This document shows positions 56,865 to 64,000 of a stretch of DNA of 64,000 nt, piece after piece. The DNA is from Penicillium oxalicum. Its lineage: Eukaryota > Ascomycota > Eurotiomycetes > Eurotiales > Aspergillaceae. The position numbers were made by a program, and so were the translations under genes. The DNA lies in NCBI RefSeq assembly GCF_001723175.1, contig NC_064651.1, forward strand, positions 62,001 to 126,000. Direction: 5' to 3'. A model generated the notes under the pieces. It was given only the letters and a program-made list of their open reading frames with translations. It made no database searches and was not told where the DNA came from. Within the stretch, counting starts at the first letter, position 1; the number at the start of each line of letters is the position of its first letter.

Positions 56865-58213
56865 TCAAGGAACCCAAAGCTTACCCTGACCGCGGCCGCT
56901 TCCACGTCCAGCAGCCCGGCCGGCACCTCCGCGGCGTCCATTCGAGCGACGTGAGGCTCCCGAAAGACCACGAGCAGCGCCTTGCTGGGTGCTCAAGTCT
57001 ACAGTGGCAGGATCCTTCTTAGCGCTGCCGAGGGATCGGCTGAAAGAGTTAGGGTCAATCGGTCGTGTGGGAACTTCCACGGGGGTTTCAACAGCAGCTG
57101 GCGCAGCTTTCAGCGGTGGTTTGCGAGAGCTTCCGGTTCGAGCTCCACGAGCAGACGAACCTTTGCCGCCGCGGCCGCCGCGAGGAACAAAAACAAGCTC
57201 ATCCTCGTCGGATTCGTCCTCGTACGAAAGGAGAGTCTTGGGCTGCTCAACAGGGTGAGCCTGGACCTTCTCGGCGTACTTGCAGCGATTTTTGTACTCG
57301 CGCTCTTCGTACTGAATTGCGGTACGTAGCTGGAGAATGTTTTTCACTGCGATGCCGAATTTCTGGGCCCAAACCTGCGTCATTCGGTCATTGGTCACCA
57401 GGATACAGCTCTTGGCAGAGTTATCAGCATCTGGGCCACTGTGAAGCCTCCACAAGAGCGCACTCAGAAGCGGGCGTAGCACTTGTGGAGCGACTGGAAT
57501 TGTAGAGCCCGACTCGGTACGTCGATGACCCGACTTGGGTGCTTCCTCGGGCTGAGCGGTGCTGTTCTCATGCTGAGTACACTCGGGGCTGGTGCGTGAG
57601 CTGCGGGAGGAGTTGCGCGATCCGGGAGCGCTAGGACTACCGCCAGAAGTGACAGATGCGACCTCGTTATCTTTCTTGAAGTTCAACTTGCTTAGCAACA
57701 TCTGCGACAAATCATGCGGGTCGGAATTGCCGTTCATTTTGGGCGAGCCGTCCGGCGAGGACTGAACGGGGTCGATATCGGTAATCGCTTCCGGTTCCTC
57801 CTCGAACTCGGGTAAGAAGAATTTCTCCGCATCCTCCCATCGCTCGTACTGTTCCATGGGGCCTTGCAGGGCGACTCGGTTGGCAGGAATGTGGTCTTTA
57901 CCGGAGGTGACTCGGTCAAGGAAGCGCACGGCCTCGCGGGCGTTTATCGCGGTTTGCGATCCAGCTCGCTTGAGTGCGTGGAGTCGCTCAAGGGCTGTGC
58001 GTAAAGTAAAAGAGAGAGAAAATTAGCTGAGCCTGCAACCGTGAGGAATGTCATTGAAAAGGAAAAGACCCTCACGGATCAAAGGCACGTACTGTAAAGC
58101 GGGACAATGAGATCGATGGCACCATTGGTAGTCCATTTCTTGATCTCGCTAATGTTGGTGGTGAGAGCCGTCTCGTCCAGAGCGCAGTGGAAGACCTTGC
58201 GTCCGGTGGACAT
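56865..58213 (-). CDS. PIN-like nuclease-domain protein with RG-rich tail
   Basis: Two exons (58213-58093 and 57994-56865) give 416 residues. The N-terminus resembles a PIN domain: FHCALDETALTTNISEIKKW supplies an early Asp, NGAIDLIVPLYTLERLHALK a core strand and helix, and SCILVTNDRMTQVWAQKFGI a late Asp at a strand end. A Ser/Pro-rich, acidic linker interrupts the domain. The C-terminal 100 residues are basic and rich in RGG/GRG (RGGRGGKGSSARGARTG; RRGGAGRAAGRGSGRG), typical of RNA binding. An RNA-decay or RNA-binding role is inferred. A GTAAGC donor overlaps the last codons, so the true C-terminus could continue in a further small exon. PIN assignment is by motif only. Confidence 0.7.
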
Positions 58214-59262
58214 GGCGGTACTGGGAACGAGTGTCTTCGAGTTGGGCAAATGGAAGAGTCAGGATATCGGTGTAGTGCCACAGAGGCTCCTAGACCGGAA
58301 GACTGGATGGTTTGACAGCCGCGACTGGGACGTTCAAAAGAGGTCAGCAGAGCGACCCGATGAAGGAGGTTCCAATGATGGCGGGACGCATGAGAATGTG
58401 GGGGCGCTGACTCGGCCTACACTGGTCGGCCGGCGTGGCGCGCGTGGAGAGGGAAATCAGTCACTCACAATGAGTAGCGTGAGGGTATGGTAACATCTGC
58501 AGCATCTTCAACCTTTGAGGAAAGTGGACAGAAGAGAAGCCGATGGAAGCGTGGTGCACGCTGAGGCTGATACTTTCAAGGTTCTTCCCGATCTGTGACG
58601 ATGAGCTGAGGTATCCCGCTCCGGGGCATTTGCAGCCTTAGGCCAAAAAGATGAAGCTGACTAAGCTTTCTCCCTTAATACTACTGCTGTATGTCACTGG
58701 TAACTCTAGACAGGCTGTAGGTGGGCGGGCAGTGTCTTTAGAAGCAAATTTACGGTACTAATTGCAGGGTCCGCAGGTGTCGGTACCTCATATGTATTTA
58801 GTGGTACCGGCCCTGTTGGATGGATCAAGGGAGTATAATTTCTACTTAACCAAGATAGGAGTTATTCGCGTGCCAGTTGGATTTCATGGATTTCCGGTTC
58901 CAGCTGATATCTCTAGACTAGGCAGATACCACACGACTAGCACAGAGAATGGTAAAGGTTATGGGTTGGTGATGTCGGGAAAGGGTATGAGCTTCAATAT
59001 CTAGTATCTCATGGGGGTCATAACTGAGGCGCCTAGGTATGTACAAAGCGAGACAAGTAAGACACGGTTGAAAGATACGTCAATGATCATATTCCAAGGT
59101 GATGAAAGAAAAGATTCCCAGGCAACGCATCTAGAAGACAGCTGATGGAGTATCGTCTAAGAAAAAAAATGCAAAAGACTGAGTCATACTTTCACAAGTC
59201 ATGCGGCCATGACCCATGTGAATCGCTGCAGGGTTACCAGAGTCTAGTGTCGATCAATTGTC
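58214..59262. other. 1-kb intergenic region
   Basis: The promoter of the PIN-like gene is on the left and the 3' flank of the sulfurtransferase gene on the right. No gene is seen. Confidence 0.5.
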
Positions 59263-60349
59263 CTAAGACTGGACTTTCTTGATCAGATTATCCGACATTT
59301 TCACTCGTTGAGCCCACTCTCTGTACTTTGGTTAGCCTTTTGCTCCTTCCACGCAGGATTTGCGCACAGGGGTACTCCACTTACGTCCAGCTGCCGTCGT
59401 ATACCCGGCGAAGATTAGGATCACCATACTCTGCGACACCAAGGGCAGTCTCAATGACACTTGCTGTGACGCCTGTCCCACAGGAGCTGATGATCGACTG
59501 GGAGGGATCAACCTTGTGGCTCTCAAACACTTCTCGCAGCTGGTCCTTTGGCAGGTAAGCTTTCGTTTCAGGATCAAGAAGTTCCTGGAAGGGTAAACTC
59601 TTTGAGCCCGGAATGTGACCTGACGAGAGACCAGGACGTGGTTCAGGGTCAGATCCGGCCCAACGACCATAAGACCGAGCATCCAAGATTTCGACCTCCT
59701 CTGCGCCCTCTTTCCCGTAGTCCAATGCAAGCTCCTTCATTTCACGGTAGGCGATCACCAATTTCGAGTCATATGTCGGCACGGGGTACTTGCTTTTCTC
59801 AATTGGAGACGGCTCACCACTCTCGGTAGGAAATCCTTCTCGTACCCAGAGACGGTAGTTGTTCAGAACATGGACGTTAGGGTGTCCAAAAACACGCAAT
59901 GTCCAACCCACTCGCGGAGCACTGAAGATGCCTAACTCGGCAGTATCGTAGACAACCACCTCATCGTCACGACGAATACCAAGTTCGCTCATTGCCTCAG
60001 CAAAAGTCTCACATGTGGGAAGCATATGAGGATAAGGTGAATCGTGATCTTTGACCCCGTCGAGGTCAAAAAAGCGGGCGTGAGGAATGCGAGACTGCCG
60101 AAACAAGTCAATGCCTTTGCGACCTTCTGGGTCATTAGGCATGAACCAAGCAGCACATAGGGGAATGACCCGGGGTGAGGTAGAGATCTTCGATGTCGGG
60201 TTCTTCTTGAGAGCTTCGTTAAGCTCGGCCGGGGTCACTAGGTACGAAGAGAACGAGATATTCCGCGTCTGAGAGGTCATAGGAGACGTGGCAGCCATCT
60301 TTGTGCGAAGCGCCCGAGCCTGAGAAGCGCCAAATCGAATTCCCATCAT
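59263..60349 (-). CDS. Tandem-rhodanese sulfurtransferase (Tum1/3-mercaptopyruvate type)
   Basis: This protein passes persulfide sulfur, for example in tRNA wobble-uridine thiolation by Tum1 in yeast, or acts as a mercaptopyruvate sulfurtransferase. Two exons (60349-59385 and 59320-59263) give 340 residues. The N-terminal rhodanese fold has RIPHARFFDLDGVKDHDSPY, HMLPTCETFAEAM and the inactive-domain block DEVVVYDTAELGIFSAPRVG. The C-terminal domain has EILDARSYGRW, GHIPGSKSLPFQELLD and the catalytic Cys in SSCGTGVTASV. Splicing restores YDGSWTEWAQRV. The basic, hydroxylated N-terminus (MMGIRFGASQARALRTKMAA) could be a mitochondrial presequence, with MAA a possible cytosolic start. It is divergent from apc11. 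Confidence 0.92.
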
Positions 60350-60672
60350 GATGAGGATTGAATCCGAGGGCTAAACGTGTGCCAACGCAACCCCTCTGTT
60401 TATTGTGAATTGACAGACTCAAGCTGTGGAGAAGGTGCGGAGTAGTTGCTTAGGTCTCATGTGATAACGGAATAAACAAAACGGGGACAAACCTTGATAA
60501 GCCGATTAGCCGATAGGCCGATCTGCCGATAAGTGAAGTCCGTCGGATGAAGCGATAACCAACACAACTTCCCGTATGTAAGGCTGGCTGCACGTGACGC
60601 CCTCTGCCATCATTGCTTGGTCCTTGGACTTGTCTGAGAACGAGCCGCTCATCTTGATTTTCACAATCTGTG
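60350..60672. promoter_or_regulatory. Bidirectional promoter of the sulfurtransferase and apc11
   Basis: This 323-bp region between divergent start codons carries a four-copy 8-bp repeat, listed separately, and a TTGATAAG element at 60494-60501. Confidence 0.6.
60501..60532 (+). repeat. Four tandem 8-bp GCCGATNN units
   Basis: There are four exact-register copies of GCCGAT followed by TA, AG, CT and AA respectively. The last unit runs into CGATAAG. The array lies 141 bp upstream of the apc11 ATG and 152 bp from the other start codon. Confidence 0.9.
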
Positions 60673-61123
60673 ATGAAGGTCACTCTGAAGGAATGGAATG
60701 CGGTTGCCACATGGCACTGGGATATGCCTGAAGATGAGGTGTGCGGTATCTCCCGTGTCCAATTCGATGGGACCTGTCCGACTTGCAAATTCCCTGGCGA
60801 TGAATGCGCCCTGTGTAAGTGGCACGCCTGTACCTTGATGCTCAATCTCTGTTTGCTAACCTCAGTATATTTGAGTTAGTGATCGGAAAATGTGGTCATT
60901 CGTTTCATATGGTCGGTCTCTTCTTCTCGCATTTTACCCATTCTCTGGCATGAGTTGACTAACAGAGGAAATAGCATTGCCTGATGACATGGATTCGTCA
61001 AGATTCGTCAAAGGGATTGTGCCCAATGTGCCGTCAAAGTAAGCAACACAACACGCTAGGTACCACTTCAACTGAAGCTTACTTCTTTACCCAGAATTCG
61101 AGTGGGTTCAGGAAGAGAAGTAA
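60673..61123 (+). CDS. apc11: Anaphase-promoting complex subunit 11 (RING-H2), with one zinc ligand substituted
   Basis: This is the catalytic RING subunit of the APC/C ubiquitin ligase, recruiting E2 for mitotic protein destruction. Four small exons (60673-60814, 60880-60911, 60975-61038, 61095-61123) give 88 residues, the normal length. It starts MKVTLKEWNAVATWHWDMPE. Zinc ligands follow in CPTCKFPGDEC, GKCGHSFHMHCL and CPMCRQ, and it ends KFEWVQEEK. The first ligand pair is normally CGIC. Here it is CGIS, with Ser27 encoded by TCC at 60751-60753, one base from TGC. Either Ser is tolerated or the base is an error. The third exon's upstream donor is GTCGGT at 60912. Confidence 0.93.
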
Positions 61124-62126
61124 ACGTCACGGCTCCAAGGGCCGTACATACTTCCATCCTGCTGGCATCAAACTCGCGTGCAGCACAATTTATGATTCTG
61201 GTATACCCATCGGCGTCTGTCTTTTTTCTTCATCCTTACCACCTGTCAAACAAAACTGAGCCTCCCGCTATGAATGAGTCCTATACAAAAGGATTGTTTG
61301 ATCATATTCCTTTTCAGAGCCTTTACTGCCCGAATTTGGATTTACGGCAACGGTCTCTGTCTTGTTTCTTACATGGTATTCGAGACTACTGGTTACCTCC
61401 AGGAAGCCAGCATTACGCATCCATCTTTGTATGACTTGCGTTCCATCGAGTCGTCCATGTATACCCAGCAGGCTTCATTTCCCTCAGAAGTGGCTCTGGT
61501 CCATATGTAGAGCCACCGAAACCCTAACCAATCGTTTAACTAAATATAAAATTGGCTGCGAGGCCTTTGTTTTGAGGAGTCTTATATCAAGATCCACATG
61601 TGGGTGGGCACACAACAAATGATGACGGTAATTCCCTCCGCGGGGAGTGAAGATGAGGAGTGGAGGTGACCAAGAACTCGAGACACCGGTGACTTGGGCT
61701 GATAATGGTCATTGTCTACTGTTTCATCAACCAGGCGGGAACGATTGGCTGGCAAGAACAACATTGAGCGCTGTGGGCAAAGAAAATGGGCTGCAGCTGG
61801 CACCCGCCGTACTGGGCCGTTGCCACCTATTTCGTTTCTGGATTAGGCATTTCTTGTTGACATAAACCACCTTCGACATTCCCAGTGACTAGGTATGCAT
61901 GCTTTGATTGCATTAAAACGTAGTTCAAGTGCTCTCCAATGCATTCAGATTCTCACGGAACCTTGAAGTTCGAAACAGTCCACTTTAAATCTGCCAGTCA
62001 TATCCTGGTAATATCACGTGCAAGACGGCGATAAGAAGCGGCCTATGTCATCCATTATCGCGTCCACTGAAGTACAGCCTCCTCCACCTCCATCATCTTC
62101 ATCTTTCCGGCCATGTAGAAACGGAC
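61124..62126. other. 1-kb intergenic region
   Basis: Frames such as 61102-61434 overlap the apc11 3' end and show no motif. The right part is the promoter of the next gene. Confidence 0.5.
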
Positions 62127-63167
62127 ATGGCTGTGAACAACTCAGCCGTTTCCCTTTCCTCCCCTCCACAGGCATCTCCTGCCGAAAATGCAACTCAACC
62201 GAAAGATACCTCCTTTCCTAGCACTCGGCCGATCGGCGCCTCCGACGGCCATTGCATAGATGAGGCCGCCTCTCAGCATGCTTTACCCATAAGCTCATCT
62301 CCCCACAACGGTCCCGCCGAGGACACCAGGCATCAACAAGGGCAACATCCGCCATTTCAGCCTTTCTTCACGTTGATCCAAGATGCTCAAACTTCAGAAC
62401 ACTTCCATCCAACTGTACATTACATATTCTCCGACGACGACACAGACATAGTGACGGAAGCTGCTTTGCGCAGCTTAGGGACACAACAAGATGGATTGCC
62501 GGGGCCGAACCTTTCAAGAAAGGTGTCAGCCACAGCTCATAGCTCTGAGGGACCCGTTGAAAGTCACAAACCTTCATTACTCCCTCCGCCTATCCCTGGC
62601 GTACACGAGCACTACATCGTCCTCGACATTGAGCCCGTTTCTGCGACCACCGGTGTAGCAGAGGGCCCGAGACAGGCGATAGCCATACCAAGCACTGCTG
62701 AGACAGCTGGCCTAGGGTCCATATCCTCATCTCCCGCGAAAATTGCGCCGCCGTCAGCATCTCCTATCCCGAGCATGTCGCAAACCAAGTACCGCATTAC
62801 ATCCGCGAAGAGTTTCTCGCCGTCGTGGCAGGTACTGAATAGCGAATTGGTTCCAGCGCCAACCTTCGACAATCACGAATCGGGCGAGGCACCAGAGCAT
62901 GAGTTGATGCTCAAGATTCTAGGGACGGAAGGGCTACCCTTTGACGCAGAAAAGGATCAAGACGAGCGCGTAAACTCCCGGCTGGAGCACATGATGGATC
63001 AATTTGCAAAGAGAATGCGTGAGCTGCAGATGGTGATTGACGCAGCGGACATTGCTCCCTCGCCTCAAGAAAAGGACGAAAATGGTCAAAAGTCCGATTC
63101 GGCCGAGCAGCAAGAGCCAACAGATGCTCATCATGACAGTGGAGGGGAACCCAGCCTTGAAGACTGA
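62127..63167 (+). CDS. Conserved fungal protein of unknown function
   Basis: A single-exon frame of 346 residues starts at MAVNNSAVSLSSPP. Disordered Ser/Pro-rich flanks surround ordered blocks: PFFTLIQDAQTSEHFHPTVH, then YIFSDDDTDIVTEAALRSL, HEHYIVLDIEPVS, YRITSAKSFSPSWQVLNSEL, then VPAPTF and ELMLKILGTEG. The C-terminus holds a helix (RLEHMMDQFAKRMRELQMVI) followed by a polar acidic tail. The spacing of the strand-rich blocks recalls a widespread uncharacterised fungal family, but I know no assigned function. There is no signal peptide or membrane segment, so it is probably cytosolic or nuclear. Confidence 0.78.
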   Translation: MAVNNSAVSLSSPPQASPAENATQPKDTSFPSTRPIGASDGHCIDEAASQHALPISSSPHNGPAEDTRHQQGQHPPFQPFFTLIQDAQTSEHFHPTVHYIFSDDDTDIVTEAALRSLGTQQDGLPGPNLSRKVSATAHSSEGPVESHKPSLLPPPIPGVHEHYIVLDIEPVSATTGVAEGPRQAIAIPSTAETAGLGSISSSPAKIAPPSASPIPSMSQTKYRITSAKSFSPSWQVLNSELVPAPTFDNHESGEAPEHELMLKILGTEGLPFDAEKDQDERVNSRLEHMMDQFAKRMRELQMVIDAADIAPSPQEKDENGQKSDSAEQQEPTDAHHDSGGEPSLED

Positions 63168-63720
63168 AAGTGGGCCCATCTTCCAGAGAGTGAGGTTTTT
63201 TCTTCTTTGATTTTGGCTTCATCTGCCGGCGATTTTCATTGCCTATGCCCAGGACCAAGAGACCTGGGGAGATCTACAATTAATGTGACAGTAATCTAAT
63301 CGACAATCCATGTCATTTCTCTACCAAATTTGAGTGGCACTCGTATGCCTTTCTATCCTCTCCCCCGCTTCGTTGCGAATTTGACCTAGAGCCATCTTTG
63401 AGGGGTACATGAGGTCGATAAGACTGAGAACTGGGATTTGCAGGAAGATAAAACATAATGAAAATTTAGTGAGAGTGCAAGTGCTTGAGTCGATTGTTCA
63501 TGGCCGAACCTATCGACCCGGACTAAATGAGACAAGCAAAATGGAACAAAGGCAGTTGACTTTGTTTTGACCAAGGCCTCGAACTCCGAAACATAGACGA
63601 GTGACCAGCAACGTATGGGTATCACAATGTACAACTTGAAAAATGAATGAAAACTCAAAGAGGAAAAAAGCACTGACGTGTGCACGACGAACGGAAAAGG
63701 CGCAGAGAACTCGGTTGCGA
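63168..63720. other. Convergent intergenic region
   Basis: This holds the 3' flanks of two convergent genes. No gene is seen. Confidence 0.5.
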
Positions 63721-64000
63721 TCATTCTGCGTTGCGAGGCCTAAATCTGCGCCCTCCAGCAATGCCTGACGGGCGCACATTTTCTCTGCCCTCCATCATAC
63801 CAGTCATCCTCCTAGACGCCATTTTGGGGGGCAATTTGGATTCTGTCGGAGGGTTACTCGAGGCAGATCGACGGCGCTTCTGAGGCGGCTGCTCAGGTTC
63901 GTCGTGGTCGGGCGTGCTGTCGAGATCCACGGAAAGTGGGAGTGTAGGGGTTTCAGGTTTGTGGGCAAGCTCCGATTCATCATCTGCGTGATGCGCGATG
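63721..64000 (-). CDS. C-terminal fragment of an unidentified protein (runs off the window)
   Basis: The frame is open from the right edge to a stop at 63721, giving about 92 residues. It is disordered and polar: acidic DSTPDHDEPEQPP, then a basic PQKRRRSASSNPPTES that looks like a nuclear localisation signal, then MASRRMTGMMEGRENVRPSG and GGRRFRPRNAE. A nuclear or RNA-associated protein is possible. Identity needs the upstream exons outside the window. Confidence 0.6.
   Translation of the reverse strand, partial: IAHHADDESELAHKPETPTLPLSVDLDSTPDHDEPEQPPQKRRRSASSNPPTESKLPPKMASRRMTGMMEGRENVRPSGIAGGRRFRPRNAE

Noticed and set aside
1..64000. Search for tRNA, rRNA, transposon and CRISPR features.
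   Set aside because: No convincing paired A/B boxes, rRNA blocks, transposase or reverse transcriptase motifs, or regularly spaced repeats were found by eye. Isolated GGTTCGA-like strings (for example near 31250 and 50611) lack cloverleaf context.

Overview
The window reads as a nuclear chromosome segment of a filamentous ascomycete, most likely an Aspergillaceae member (Penicillium/Aspergillus type). Genes lie on both strands and are split by many 45-90 nt introns with GTRNGT donors, CTAAC/CTAAT-like branch sites and YAG acceptors. Several gene families are fungal-specific: Zn2Cys6/fungal_trans regulators, fungal rhodopsin-like 7-TM proteins and an intracellular type-B beta-mannosidase. Protein models were assembled by hand by joining exons until frame, family motifs and a multiple-of-three length agreed. 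No RNA gene, transposon or CRISPR array was seen.

Left part (0-13 kb): squalene synthase (erg9) diverges from a J-domain/DnaJ-X co-chaperone whose lysine-rich tail appears frameshifted. A MARVEL-like membrane protein follows, then a GMP synthase gene cut into 21 exons (two of 15 and 12 nt), then a rhodopsin-like 7-TM protein. A 4.7-kb stretch with almost no coding signal comes next.

Centre-left (17.4-27.4 kb): an accessory-looking block of four genes. These are an MFS transporter, a 959-aa regulator with two C2H2 fingers directly followed by a Zn2Cys6 cluster and a fungal_trans domain, a flavin monooxygenase, and a divergently transcribed PhyH-type Fe/2-oxoglutarate dioxygenase. Both the transporter promoter and the monooxygenase-dioxygenase intergenic region hold tight arrays of CreA-type SYGGRG sites. 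I read the block as a carbon-repressed catabolic or modification cluster without a backbone synthase. It is the best candidate here for an undescribed system.

Centre-right (28.9-48 kb): a serine-rich coiled-coil protein, then DNA polymerase kappa and the Nbs1 subunit of the MRN complex transcribed head-to-head from a 193-bp promoter holding an MCB element (ACGCGT) and an E-box palindrome. Then come GPI mannosyltransferase I (Gpi14/PIG-M), a Zn2Cys6 regulator, and beta-mannosidase B separated from that regulator by about 3 kb of non-coding DNA.

Right part (50-64 kb): a zinc alcohol dehydrogenase, TRAX, a small three-RPEL protein, a PIN-like/RG-rich protein, a Tum1-type sulfurtransferase divergent from the APC/C RING subunit Apc11 (here with a zinc ligand Cys replaced by Ser), a conserved fungal protein of unknown role, and the C-terminus of a gene running off the right edge. 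Most of these are housekeeping genes; the 17-27 kb block is the main accessory region.
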